Below, piece after piece: positions 43,934 to 52,819 of a stretch of DNA of 64,000 bases. Numbering within the stretch: the stretch's first letter is position 1; every line of letters starts with the position of its first letter. The stretch comes from Achromobacter sp. Bel (GTDB lineage Bacteria; Pseudomonadota; Gammaproteobacteria; Burkholderiales; Burkholderiaceae_B): NCBI RefSeq assembly GCF_012928505.1, contig NZ_JABBJN010000014.1, forward strand, positions 1-64,000. Reading direction: 5' to 3'. Both the position numbers and the translations under genes were made by a program. The notes beneath the pieces were generated by a model that was given only the letters and a program-made list of their open reading frames with translations, was not told where the DNA came from and made no database searches.

Positions 43934-45259
43934 ATGACACAGACCCCTTTCCCCTCGCGCCCCGCCCTTCCCCACCGCCCCCTCCTGCGCCTGCTGGCCG
44001 TGGCCTTGCTGCCGCTGGCCCTGGCCGCCTGCAATGGCGGCAGCGATGGCGACGATGACGACGACACGCCCGTCGTCGCGCCCCCGCCCGTGGTCGTCGA
44101 CCCGACGCCGGAAGTCGAAACGCCCACGCGCAACACCGCCTATCTGAAGGCCAAGGCCGGCGACGTCATCCAGGTCCGTATCGAAGAGCTGAACCCCACT
44201 CAAGCCGCCATCGGCTACGACCAGATCTACTACAAGCTGGGACGCTGGCAAGGCGACTTCAATCGGTCTACCTGGGCGGCTGATGCGGCCTTGCAGCTGG
44301 ACTATCTGGACCGTACTGTCGGCAAAAAATTCGACGACTACTGCGAAGACATAGGCGGCGCCGAACGCGCGCAGAAGTTCGCGGACATTGCCGCGGCCCG
44401 CGCCGCGCGGCTGGACCAGCCCGCCACCTTCGCCTGCAAGGACGCACCGGGCACGCATACTGAAAACCTGAAGACCGTGGTCGTCGGCTGGGACGGCAAC
44501 CTGTACCTGACCGACGGCCACCACACGTTCTCGTCCTTGCGCACGATCTTCGACGGCGGCCCCAAGCTGCCGGTCTGGGTGAAGGTCGACGCCAACTACA
44601 GCGACCTGCCCACCGCCGCCGCATTCTGGCAACGCATGGTCGACGAGCGTCGCGCCTGGTTGCGCGACGGCCAGAACCAGCCCATCACCGTGGACCAGTT
44701 GCCCACCCGCCTGGGCATGGCCAACGCCGACGAGGCTGGTGGCATGCAGGAGGACCGCTACCGCTCGCTGGTCTATTACACCCGCGACGTGGCCTACAAG
44801 AACGGCAGCCTGCCGGAATTCGCGGAATTCCTGTGGGGCGACTGGCTGCGCCGCCAGGCCGCGGCGGGCCAGTTGCCCGCGCTTGACCAGTACAAGATGC
44901 AGGCGCCCGCCACGCCTGCGCAGATTCTGGCGGGCAGCTCGTTCAATGCAGCGCTGGCGCCCGGCGGCGCGAACGACAGCTACGCCGCCGCCGTGCGGGA
45001 CGCGTCCTTGAAGATGGGTGCGCTGGCCGCCACCGACATCGTGTTCGACGATCGTACGGCGGCCAGCCTTGGCGGGATTCCGCTGGTCGCGAACGTCGCA
45101 GCCGGTGTTTCCATCAAGGGCTCGCGCGACACGCTGGACGAACTGACCCGCAACGACGTCAAGAGCGACAACACCCCGCGCAACGCCGGCAAGCTGTGGT
45201 TCGCCGTCAACTACCGCGCTTGCGGCAAGCCCGCGGCAGGCACCTGCTGGGGCTGGTAA
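43934..45259 (+). CDS. ParB-like-nuclease-domain lipoprotein
   Basis: The start is ATG 43934 (441 residues). A lipoprotein signal (LLAVALLPLALAAC, Cys33) is followed by an acidic linker (GGSDGDDDDD) and a Pro/Val-rich spacer. The body has the ParBc_2 (ParB/sulfiredoxin-like) domain at ~70-230: DVIQVRIEELNPTQAAIGYD, then YLTDGHHTFSSL with the ParB-type D-G-x-H-R/H-x core, and LPVWVKVDANYSDL. The C-terminal 200 residues are less clear. ParB-like folds include nucleases, ATPases and kinases; an exported one has no assigned role. The D-G-H-H motif may be catalytic. Confidence 0.75.
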   Translation: MTQTPFPSRPALPHRPLLRLLAVALLPLALAACNGGSDGDDDDDTPVVAPPPVVVDPTPEVETPTRNTAYLKAKAGDVIQVRIEELNPTQAAIGYDQIYYKLGRWQGDFNRSTWAADAALQLDYLDRTVGKKFDDYCEDIGGAERAQKFADIAAARAARLDQPATFACKDAPGTHTENLKTVVVGWDGNLYLTDGHHTFSSLRTIFDGGPKLPVWVKVDANYSDLPTAAAFWQRMVDERRAWLRDGQNQPITVDQLPTRLGMANADEAGGMQEDRYRSLVYYTRDVAYKNGSLPEFAEFLWGDWLRRQAAAGQLPALDQYKMQAPATPAQILAGSSFNAALAPGGANDSYAAAVRDASLKMGALAATDIVFDDRTAASLGGIPLVANVAAGVSIKGSRDTLDELTRNDVKSDNTPRNAGKLWFAVNYRACGKPAAGTCWGW

Positions 45260-45273
45260 GAGAGATCGCTGCC

Positions 45274-45885
45274 TTACACGGCGATCTGCATGGCCGGCCG
45301 GGCATTGATCCGGTCGCACCATGCCCGCACATGCGGGTGGTTCTGCACCGCCCCCAGGAAGGCGCTGTACCCGACCACCGCTCCGACGATCAGGTCGGCC
45401 AGCGAGTACGCCGCGCCCAGGATCCAGGGTTGCCTGGACAGATGGCCGTCCAGCACGGCCAGCAGCGCATTCATGTCCTCCAGGCCGGCCTCGGCCTGCC
45501 TGGCATCACGGCGCGACGCTTCTCCGTGGGTCGCGTGGTACACCCGCGAGAGCACCGCGCCATACGACACATAGCTCCACGCGCACCAAGACATGGCCAG
45601 CAGGCGCTCCGGCGTGTTCGGCGCCGGCCAGAGTCCCGCGTCAACGCCATAGCGTTCCCCCAGCCACAGTTGGATCGCCAGGGATTCGAACAGCGGCGCG
45701 CCGTCCACTGTCAGCGTCGGCACCTTGCCGTTGGGATTGAGCGCCAGGAACTCCGGACGCCGCTGCTCGCCTGCCTCGATGTCGACCACAACGCGCTCGT
45801 GGGGCACGCCGAGTTCGGTCAAGGCGCAGGCAATCGGAAGCGCGCTGGACCTGGGGTGCCAGTAAAGGACGATGGACATGGGCAA
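45274..45885 (-). CDS. Glutathione S-transferase family protein
   Basis: The 203-residue protein has a thioredoxin-like N-terminal domain (IVLYWHPRSSALPIACALTE, NPNGKVPTLTVDG, then LFESLAIQLWLGERYG with the conserved E-S pair). An all-helical C-terminal domain follows (LADLIVGAVVGYSAFLGAV with the N-cap Asp). It lacks a Cys active site; Ser/Tyr-type catalysis is implied. It is divergent from the YafY-type regulator at 46001 with 115 bp between. Stress or xenobiotic detoxification is the family role; the substrate is unknown. The start could also be ATG 45879. Confidence 0.88.
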   Translation of the reverse strand: MPMSIVLYWHPRSSALPIACALTELGVPHERVVVDIEAGEQRRPEFLALNPNGKVPTLTVDGAPLFESLAIQLWLGERYGVDAGLWPAPNTPERLLAMSWCAWSYVSYGAVLSRVYHATHGEASRRDARQAEAGLEDMNALLAVLDGHLSRQPWILGAAYSLADLIVGAVVGYSAFLGAVQNHPHVRAWCDRINARPAMQIAV

Positions 45886-46000
45886 ATCTCCTATTCATCT
45901 GCAGGATGCTTCGTCCGGGGCGGAATGCCTCGGTCAGCAGGCGCCACTGTAAAAGCCATTGCGGACAGATTCCGCCCTCGATTCGCGCTATCGTTGAAGG

Positions 46001-46960
46001 ATGCTTACCGCCAGCAATCGCCTGCTACGCCTGCTCTCGCTGCTGCAAACCCGCCGCCATTGGGCTGGCGCCGACCTTGCCGAGACCCTGGACATCCACC
46101 CGCGCACCCTGCGACGAGACATCGATCGGTTGCGCGAACTGGGCTACCCCATCCAGGCCAGCAGCGGGGTCGCCGGCGGCTATGCCTTCCGCGCTGGCCA
46201 CGCATTGCCGCCGCTGTTGCTGGACAACGACGAAGCGCTGGCGGTGGCCATCACGCTGCGCACGGCGGCCACGGGATCGGTGGGAGGCATCGAAGAGTCC
46301 GCGCTGCGCGCGCTGGTAAAGCTCGAACAGGTCATGCCGGTGCGCCTGCGGCGCCGGGTAGAGGCATTGAAAGCGGTCATCGTGCCGATAGACCGGGGCG
46401 GCCCTACCGTCGATGCGGGCTTGCTCGCCACGCTGGCCGCCGCCTGCCGCGACCAGCTTGTGATCGAGTTCGGCTACACCGACATCCGCGGCAAGGCCAG
46501 CCGCCGGCATGTCGAACCCCAAGGCATGGCACACACGGCGCAACGCTGGTATCTGGTGGCATGGGACCCGGCACGCGACGATTGGCGCACGTTCCGCATC
46601 GACCGCATTACCGGCACACCGCGCGTCGGCAGCCATTTCACGCCGCGCCCGCCGCCTGAAGGCGGAGATCTGCGGGCGTTCGTCTCCCGGTCGATCCATG
46701 TAGCGCCCTATGCGGAACAGGCGCAGATCCTCCTGCACGCGCCGCTGGCCGTCATGGCACAGCAACTGGCCGAATCCGCCAGCCAGCTTCAGCCCGTGGA
46801 CGACGCGCACTGCCTGCTGCAATGCGGCGCCGATTCGCTGGATTCCCTGGCGTACTGGTTGATGACGCTGGATGTCGATTTCCAGGTGCTCGCGCCAGAA
46901 GCGTTGCGGGACCGCCTGAAAGCCGCGGCGCAACGCCTGGCTCGCAGCGTGCAGGCCTAG
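46001..46960 (+). CDS. YafY-family WYL-domain transcriptional regulator
   Basis: The 319-residue protein has an N-terminal winged HTH (LLRLLSLLQTRRHWAGADLA, then LDIHPRTLRRDIDRLRELGY). A WYL domain follows at ~135-205 (DQLVIEFGYTDIRGKASRRH, RWYLVAWDPARDDWRTFRID) and a WCX-type C-terminal extension (HAPLAVMAQQLAESA). WYL regulators often respond to nucleic-acid or stress ligands. The neighbouring divergent GST gene is the probable target. The start ATG 46001 fits the family. Confidence 0.9.
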   Translation: MLTASNRLLRLLSLLQTRRHWAGADLAETLDIHPRTLRRDIDRLRELGYPIQASSGVAGGYAFRAGHALPPLLLDNDEALAVAITLRTAATGSVGGIEESALRALVKLEQVMPVRLRRRVEALKAVIVPIDRGGPTVDAGLLATLAAACRDQLVIEFGYTDIRGKASRRHVEPQGMAHTAQRWYLVAWDPARDDWRTFRIDRITGTPRVGSHFTPRPPPEGGDLRAFVSRSIHVAPYAEQAQILLHAPLAVMAQQLAESASQLQPVDDAHCLLQCGADSLDSLAYWLMTLDVDFQVLAPEALRDRLKAAAQRLARSVQA

Positions 46961-46967
46961 CCCGTAT

Positions 46968-47351
46968 TCAAAGGACCTTTTCGGTATTGTCGACCTTGGT
47001 CAGTTGCTGCATGGCCAGCGAGAGCTTGGCGGCAATCGCCAGCCGCTCGTCGGCAGACATCGCGTCGTACTCCTTCTTTGAGATACCCAGCGAAGCCAGC
47101 GCGGCATAGAACATTTTTTCTTCCACCGACATGGACGCGTAGTCCATGAACTCCTGCTCGGCGCTGGACGGCGCCGATACCGTGCTGCCCGACACCCCGC
47201 CCGCCATCGCCGATTGGTTGCGTTCGGCGGCGTTCAAGAAGGCGGTGCGGAATGCGCCATCCGCGCCGGCGGAGGACGTGGCGGCGGACGGCGCGCCGGA
47301 TGCCCTGGCGCCCAAGGCGTTCGCGATGCTCGTGGTGTTCATGTCTGTCAT
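46968..47351 (-). CDS. Hypothetical protein (127 aa), helical
   Basis: The start was set at ATG 47351 (MTDMNTTSIANALGARASGA); ATG 47342 is also possible. The N-terminal half is Ala/Ser/Gly-rich and probably disordered. The second half is a helical block (SAEQEFMDYASMSVEEKMFY, AALASLGISKKEYDAMSADE, RLAIAAKLSLAMQQL). There is no signal peptide or membrane segment. The disordered N-terminus followed by a compact helical domain resembles some type III-secreted proteins, but no secretion genes are near. The family is not recognised. Confidence 0.6.
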   Translation of the reverse strand: MTDMNTTSIANALGARASGAPSAATSSAGADGAFRTAFLNAAERNQSAMAGGVSGSTVSAPSSAEQEFMDYASMSVEEKMFYAALASLGISKKEYDAMSADERLAIAAKLSLAMQQLTKVDNTEKVL

Positions 47352-47519
47352 CCAGAAGGCGGGATATCCCGCAGCCTGACACGGTAGCGCCGGCAAGCCG
47401 GCAGGGATGGGGCGGTCTGACGCCTGATTCTGCCGTTTTTCCCGCTATTGCCGTTTGTGTATTTTTCGCATGCTTCGGGTATCTTGTGGCTCTTTCCCGC
47501 CCTTTCCGAGACCCGAACA

Positions 47520-47966
47520 ATGCGCATCGATTCCCTCCCCGTCCAGGACAAGCACGCCGCACCCGGCGCGGACGCCTTTCTGCAATTCCTGGTCAACCTG
47601 GTGAACAACGGAAGCCAGATCGAAAGCATCGGCGTGACGTTGCAGATGGGCGGCATGATGGTGTCCGGCTCGATCGTTTCAGGCGCGGAGTACTTCGATC
47701 GCTTCGCCGCCAGCTTCACGAATTCGCTTAGCACGATCGACACGGAAACCCGCGCCAGCGTGCATGCGTCATTGGCAGAATTGGGCGACGTATTCCGCGT
47801 GCCGCAGCCCGCCGATCCGCTGCCCAACTACATCCACCTTGCCGATGCCCTGTTCTTCGCGGCCGACGGGTCGCCTGTCGCCGGGCAGCCCACGCTGTGG
47901 CGCGGCCGCACCAGTGCGGTGGACGGCTTCATTCTGGGGCGCATGCAGTCCGACACGGCAAGCTGA
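47520..47966 (+). CDS. GvpU-like protein
   Basis: The 148-residue protein has DAFLQFLVNLVNNGSQIESI, GVTLQMGGMMVSGSIVSGAE and YFDRFAASFTNSL, which fit the gas vesicle accessory protein GvpU family pattern. A region with PQPADPLPNYIHLADALFFA follows. No other gas vesicle genes are visible in the window, so the name reflects the fold, not vesicle formation. There is no membrane segment. The start ATG 47520 is preceded by GAGACC. Confidence 0.65.
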   Translation: MRIDSLPVQDKHAAPGADAFLQFLVNLVNNGSQIESIGVTLQMGGMMVSGSIVSGAEYFDRFAASFTNSLSTIDTETRASVHASLAELGDVFRVPQPADPLPNYIHLADALFFAADGSPVAGQPTLWRGRTSAVDGFILGRMQSDTAS

Positions 47967-48030
47967 AGCGCCGCTGGCGACAACGCCATGGCCGCCGGGA
48001 TCCAGGTCCCGGCGCGCCCCTGCCCTTGCG

Positions 48031-48828
48031 TCAACCGGCAAAACGCGTGGTACAGGCGAGGAATGACCGCCATGCACCGCTATCGGCTTGCAACCAGGCA
48101 TCCAGGCATTCGGGGCTGAGCGGCGCCGACATGGCGGCGCCCCGAAACAGCAGGCTGCTATGCAGCCGCATCCAGGCGAAATCGCGAATATCGTCGACAC
48201 CGCTTGCGACCACTTGCAGGTTGGCGCTCCAGGCGCGCTCCATCAGCGTGAAGAACCGCCCCTGCAGGGGACGGTCTTTGTACAAGCCTGGAGGAATTTG
48301 CACTTGCAGCCCTTCGGCGCGCAACAGTCCATACGGGGATGCGACGCCATGGGTGACGCAGGGCACCAGGCGCACGCGCAAGCGGGGAAGAAAGTCCGGA
48401 TAGCGCGCCAGGACGTCGGCGCGCCTGGACAGCCTGCCGTGAATCGGCACCGCGAACGTGACGCGCGACGCCGCCATCGTCATGGGCGGGATATCGTCAT
48501 GGCAGGCCTGCTTGTTGACCCATATCCCTTCGTTGACCAGCCCGATGCCTAAGTCGACGCACAGGCGTTCTGCCAGGCATCCGGCGGCATTCACGTTCAG
48601 CGCATGTTCGACCGACAGTTCGATCGGGGCATTGAACCTTTTGAAAAACGCCACGCCGGCCCGTAGCTCGGCACCGTCCCCTGAAGACAGCTGGCCGCTC
48701 CAGAGAGAGGGCCGGCGGCGTCCCAATACGGCATATTCGTGGACTTGGCCCTGCACCGTGAAGACAGGCTGAAAGCGCAGTAGAACGGATGCTTCCTGTG
48801 GCGCCCAGGAACGGGCGTCATCCATCAT
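48031..48828 (-). CDS. Degenerate EAL-domain protein
   Basis: The 265-residue protein spans a full EAL-type barrel by pattern but has lost the catalytic residues. The start is RFQPVFTVQGQVHEYAVLGR, where the EAL-L-R motif is replaced by AVL-G-R. THGVASPYG stands where DDFGTGYS is expected. QVQIPP replaces K-I-D. VASGVDD replaces A-E-G-V-E. LLFRGAAMSAPL replaces the Q-G-x-x-x-S-x-P motif. So it cannot hydrolyse c-di-GMP, by known chemistry, and may act by protein contact, as YdiV does. It is divergent from an RcsC-like kinase with 293 bp between. The start ATG 48828 is plausible, but no strong ribosome site is seen. Confidence 0.8.
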   Translation of the reverse strand: MMDDARSWAPQEASVLLRFQPVFTVQGQVHEYAVLGRRRPSLWSGQLSSGDGAELRAGVAFFKRFNAPIELSVEHALNVNAAGCLAERLCVDLGIGLVNEGIWVNKQACHDDIPPMTMAASRVTFAVPIHGRLSRRADVLARYPDFLPRLRVRLVPCVTHGVASPYGLLRAEGLQVQIPPGLYKDRPLQGRFFTLMERAWSANLQVVASGVDDIRDFAWMRLHSSLLFRGAAMSAPLSPECLDAWLQADSGAWRSFLACTTRFAG

Positions 48829-48981
48829 GGGTAAAAATCATTCTGTTCTCGATTAACGTCTGGCCGCAGCGCAATGGCGACGGCACAGCACGTGAACCGG
48901 CCGCGTTGCAGCATCGTGGAGGAATCCGGGGCAGGAGTTCCCTATCCGGCCAATACTGCCCACGCCTGCTCACAAAATGAA

Positions 48982-48995
48982 CAAGAATGTTCTTA
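48982..48995. promoter_or_regulatory. RcsAB-box-like sequence
   Basis: CAAGAATGTTCTTA matches the enterobacterial RcsAB box TAAGAATATTCCTA at 11 of 14 positions and contains a perfect AAGAA-TG-TTCTT palindrome. It lies 126 bp upstream of the RcsC-like gene and 153 bp upstream of the degenerate EAL gene, within their shared 293-bp intergenic region. Otherwise that region shows no clear promoter. Autoregulation by the RcsB-like protein is inferred. Confidence 0.5.
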
Positions 48996-49121
48996 AAGCA
49001 GGCAGCGAGACGATCCATATCAAACCAAAGCCCGCCTGCGCATGCGCGTCAATTCGCCCCCCTAAAAATCCGATTCACTTTGAGATTCTTCTTATTCCCC
49101 TGGTAAGCAGGTGTTTCTATC

Positions 49122-51956
49122 ATGGGAGCAATGCTGGTAGAAGACCGCGGCGCTCTCGCCCTTGAACCTCAGGCCGCGCCCCGCGCGGCTTCCTTGCTGC
49201 TGCATTTTCTTGCGGTGGCCTTGCTCATGTGCATCGCGGCGGGCGCCACGCTCTACCTGTACTGGGCCTTCAACAACGTCGTGTCCACCTACCGCCGCCA
49301 CATGAACGCGGCCGCCTATGCTGCGCAGCAGTTCTTCGACCAGCGCGAAGCGCTGCTCCGGTCCATTTCGGCGTCCGCCGTACGTGACAACGGCACCTCG
49401 ACCATGGACGAAGCGCTCGACCACGCGGGTGCGGCCCCGCAAGTCGACGTCCTGCCACTGCGTTCGACGCCCGGCGCTTACGATTGGGCGCTGGTGCTGA
49501 CCCACCGCGATCTGCAACGCGTGGCGCTGGCCGGCACCAAGGTGGTCTACAGTTCGCCTCGCAACGCCAGCGCGCTGCGCCTGTCTACCCGCGATCCGCT
49601 TGCGCTGGCCCCCGTCTCCGCCCATATCCAGGAATGGCTGACGCGCACCCTGGCCGATATCGATATCCGCCCGGCTTCCCATGGGCAACCGCGGATCGTC
49701 TGGCTGCATCCGCCGCAGGACACGGCCAAACGACTCTTCCTGTTCACGCCACTGGACCCCGTCGACCCCGAGGCAGGCTGGATCGGCCTGGAAGTCCAGG
49801 GCGTCGAATCCGCCGTGAATATGCCGCGGGCGGGCGCAGGCAACTATGTGCTGTTCGACGAGCGTAGCCGTCCCGTGCTGCATAGCCCCAACGCCGATGC
49901 CGCCGACCGCGCGCTGGCCCACACCTCGCGCGAAGATGCCTTCGGCCTGCAAGGCGAAGGGTGGGTTCCCGACTATCTGGTGCTGAGCAAATCGGTGGGC
50001 GAAGACGGCTGGCGGCTGGTGTATTACACGCCGCTCCTGCGCGTGCTGCAGGACAACGCCGTTGCCTTGCAGACGGCGGCCGTCGCGTCCCTGCTGCTGA
50101 CCCTCGCCGTGGTCCTACAGATGCGCTACATCCGCCGCCAGCTCGTCCTGCCCGCGTTGCGCCAGTACGAAGCGTTGGCCGATAGCGTGTCGCTCAACCA
50201 GAAGCTGGTCGAAGTGGCGCCGGTGGGCCTTTGCCTGCTGCGCCGCGCGGACGGCGCCATCGTGCTATCCAACGACATGGCGCGACGCTGGTTCCGGGAC
50301 GCGCCGGGCTGGCGGGCCGACATCCTGTCCCGCGACGGCAACGAGGTCACCCGCGAACACAAGCTAAGCGACGGCCGCAGCGCTTACCTGACCTTCGCCC
50401 CGACCACCTATCGGGGCGAAGCCGTGGTGCTTTGCGGCATCAGCGATATCTCGCCGCTAAAGCGCGTGGAGCAATCGCTGCTGCAGGCCAAGCGCGACGC
50501 AGAAGCCGCGAACGAGGCCAAGACCCTCTTTCTCACCACGATGAGCCACGAGATCCGGACGCCGCTCTATGGCATTCTCGGCACGCTCGAGTTGTTCTCG
50601 TTGACCCCTGTCAGCGGCCAGCAGGCGCAGTACCTCGAGACCATCCAGCAGTCATCGGCGACCCTGCTTCGCACCATCAACGACACGTTGGACATTTCCC
50701 GCATCGAAGCCGGCCATACGGCATTGCAATGCGCCCCATTCTCGCCGGTCGAGCTGTTGAACAACGTCGTCGCCAGTTTTGCCGCGCGCGCACACGCCAA
50801 GGGCTTGCGCGCCTATGCCATCGCCGACCCCCAAGCGCCGGCCGCTGTCATCGGCGACGCGACGCGGATCCGCCAGATCCTCGACAATCTTGTCAGCAAC
50901 GCCATCAAGTTCACGGATTCCGGCCAAATCGTATTGCGCCTGAAGCTTGACGGCAGCGATCACGACGGCGCAGACCTGTGTTTCCAGGTGGCGGACACCG
51001 GCCCCGGCATCGCGCCCGCGCACCAAAGCCGATTATTCGACCCCTATTATCAGATTGCGGCGGACACGCCGGTGGCATTGCCCGGGACCGGGTTGGGACT
51101 ATCGATCTGCCGCCGGCTTGCGGACACCATGGACGGCCAGCTCAACGCCATCAGCGAATCCGGCCTTGGCACGAGCATCACGTTCGAAATCCGGCTGCCG
51201 TATGCGACGGACGCGCCCGAAGCCGCCGGCCCGGCCCTGGAGGGCACTGCGGTCTATGTCCAAGGCGCGGTGCCCGAAATCGTCAACAACCTTTGCGAGT
51301 GGCTGCGCCGCTGGGGCGCGGTGGCCTTGCCCTATCCCGCAGGCAACCTCGTTCCAGCCTATCCCGCCGTGCTGGTGCAAGCCTGGCCGCACGCGAAACG
51401 GCGCGTCCAATGGCGCGAGCCCCAAGTCGTCATTCACCCGCCAGGCCTGCCGACACCGGTCGAAGACAGCCCCAACACCTGGTTCGCCAACGCGTACAGC
51501 CTGGCCAGCATCCGGCATGCGGTCCACCTGGCGCAAAGCGGTTCGGCACGCAGCCAGCCGCGGGATGCCAAGACACCGCCAGACACCTTGAATCTGCGGC
51601 TGCTGGTCACCGAAGACAACCCCATCAGCCAATTGATCCTGCGCGAACAACTCGAGCACCTGGGCTGCGCCGTCGTCCTGGCGGGCAATGGCGAAGAAGC
51701 GCTGAACCTGCCCGACCTGATGCGCTTTGACGCCGTGCTGACCGACCTGAACATGCCCCGGCTGGACGGCTACGAATTCACGCGGCGTTTGCGCCAGCGT
51801 GGCTATGCCGGCCCTATCCTGGGCATCACCGCCAACGCCTTTCCCGATGAGCAGCGGCGCGGCTTGGATGCCGGAATGACTGGTCTGCTGGTCAAGCCCT
51901 TGGCGCTGGACGCATTGCGCCAAACCCTGCAATCCATCAAGGCCCGTCCGAGCTGA
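49122..51956 (+). CDS. RcsC-like hybrid sensor histidine kinase
   Basis: The 944-residue protein has TM1 at ~25-48 and TM2 at ~320-337, enclosing a large periplasmic sensor. A PAS-like region follows, then a HisKA domain with MSHEIRTPLYGILGTLELFS (His476). HATPase follows (DNLVSNAIKFTDSGQIVLRL, DTGPGIAPAHQSRLFDPYY, GTGLGLSICRRLADTMDGQL). The ~100 residues after it (EGTAVYVQGAVPEIVNNLCE...) match the position of the RcsC ABL domain. A C-terminal receiver follows (VLTDLNMPRLDGYEFTRRLR, Asp875). Order, motif wording and length all resemble E. coli RcsC (949 residues). There is no HPt domain, and no RcsD-like protein is in the window. An RcsB-like gene follows. Confidence 0.92.
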   Translation: MGAMLVEDRGALALEPQAAPRAASLLLHFLAVALLMCIAAGATLYLYWAFNNVVSTYRRHMNAAAYAAQQFFDQREALLRSISASAVRDNGTSTMDEALDHAGAAPQVDVLPLRSTPGAYDWALVLTHRDLQRVALAGTKVVYSSPRNASALRLSTRDPLALAPVSAHIQEWLTRTLADIDIRPASHGQPRIVWLHPPQDTAKRLFLFTPLDPVDPEAGWIGLEVQGVESAVNMPRAGAGNYVLFDERSRPVLHSPNADAADRALAHTSREDAFGLQGEGWVPDYLVLSKSVGEDGWRLVYYTPLLRVLQDNAVALQTAAVASLLLTLAVVLQMRYIRRQLVLPALRQYEALADSVSLNQKLVEVAPVGLCLLRRADGAIVLSNDMARRWFRDAPGWRADILSRDGNEVTREHKLSDGRSAYLTFAPTTYRGEAVVLCGISDISPLKRVEQSLLQAKRDAEAANEAKTLFLTTMSHEIRTPLYGILGTLELFSLTPVSGQQAQYLETIQQSSATLLRTINDTLDISRIEAGHTALQCAPFSPVELLNNVVASFAARAHAKGLRAYAIADPQAPAAVIGDATRIRQILDNLVSNAIKFTDSGQIVLRLKLDGSDHDGADLCFQVADTGPGIAPAHQSRLFDPYYQIAADTPVALPGTGLGLSICRRLADTMDGQLNAISESGLGTSITFEIRLPYATDAPEAAGPALEGTAVYVQGAVPEIVNNLCEWLRRWGAVALPYPAGNLVPAYPAVLVQAWPHAKRRVQWREPQVVIHPPGLPTPVEDSPNTWFANAYSLASIRHAVHLAQSGSARSQPRDAKTPPDTLNLRLLVTEDNPISQLILREQLEHLGCAVVLAGNGEEALNLPDLMRFDAVLTDLNMPRLDGYEFTRRLRQRGYAGPILGITANAFPDEQRRGLDAGMTGLLVKPLALDALRQTLQSIKARPS

Positions 51957-52135
51957 CCATGCCTTCTGCTTGCAACGCGACGTGCGGGCGGCGCCACATA
52001 CGCGGCATCGCCTGCGAGGCCCCCTGTCCATGGTAAAAATGACCGCGCTATCGACGGGCCTTGGGCTTGTTGACCTGGTATATGAACTTCGGAAGTTCCT
52101 GGTTCAAGTGTGACTCATGGGGGAGAATGGTTCCG

Positions 52136-52819
52136 ATGTTCCACCCGTCCATTTCACCGAGTCCTCGAATGGAACGACTCAGAATAGTCCTTGCCGATGA
52201 CCATCCGCTGGTGCTGATGGCCATGCACAATCTGCTCGAAAAGGAACTCGGCTTTGAGATCGCCGCGACGCTGGCCAGCCCCACGGCGCTGATCGAGCAT
52301 CTACGCCGCGACCTGCCGGACGTGGTCATCACCGACTATTCGATGCCGGGCGACGAGACCTATGGCGACGGCATCCGTCTGGTCAAGTACCTGACCCGGC
52401 ACTTTCCCCGCGCGCGGATCGTCGTGCTGACGATGGTATCCAACCCCATGATCATTTCGGCGCTGTACGACGCAGGCGTGTCCGCCGTGGTGCTCAAGAG
52501 CGACAATCTGGCCGAAATCGTCACGGCCCTGCAGACGCTGCGCGCCAACCGCACATACTATCCGCCAGGCCTGCAACGTGAAGGCGCCGTGGATTCGCAC
52601 ACCCGGTTCATCGGCGAACGCATCAACAGCCTGTCGCCCAAGGAATTCGAGGTGCTGCGCCATTTCATCCAGGGCGAATCCATGATGCAAGTGGCCGAAA
52701 CGCTCCAGCGCAGCGTCAAGACCGTCAGTGGACAGAAGATATCCGCCATGCGCAAGTTGAACGTCCGGACCGACCAGGAGCTGGTGGCGTTCTGCGTCGA
52801 AAGCGGCATTTTCCAATAG
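52136..52819 (+). CDS. RcsB-like response regulator (NarL/FixJ family)
   Basis: From ATG 52136 (GGGGGAGA nine bases upstream) the protein has 227 residues. Starting at ATG 52169 gives exactly 216, like E. coli RcsB, with the phosphoacceptor Asp at position 56 as in RcsB. The receiver shows RIVLADDHPLVLMAMHNLLE, DVVITDYSMPGDETYGDGIR and LVKYLTRHFPRARIVVLTMV, then VSAVVLKSDN. The LuxR-type HTH is NSLSPKEFEVLRHFIQGESM, then AETLQRSVKTVSGQKISAMR and KLNVRTDQELVAF. The SMPGD-x-x-YGDGI and SVKTVSGQK-x-SAM segments are RcsB hallmarks. It is the probable output of the upstream RcsC-like kinase; both lie on the same strand with a 179-bp gap. Confidence 0.92.
   Translation: MFHPSISPSPRMERLRIVLADDHPLVLMAMHNLLEKELGFEIAATLASPTALIEHLRRDLPDVVITDYSMPGDETYGDGIRLVKYLTRHFPRARIVVLTMVSNPMIISALYDAGVSAVVLKSDNLAEIVTALQTLRANRTYYPPGLQREGAVDSHTRFIGERINSLSPKEFEVLRHFIQGESMMQVAETLQRSVKTVSGQKISAMRKLNVRTDQELVAFCVESGIFQ

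Noticed and set aside
47352-47519. Promoter with TTGTGT/TATCTT upstream of the GvpU-like gene
   Set aside because: The spacing is about 19 bp and both hexamers are poor; too weak to list.
48829-49121. Additional small gene in the EAL-RcsC intergenic region
   Set aside because: Short open frames lack ribosome sites and recognisable protein composition; the stretch is better explained as regulatory DNA.
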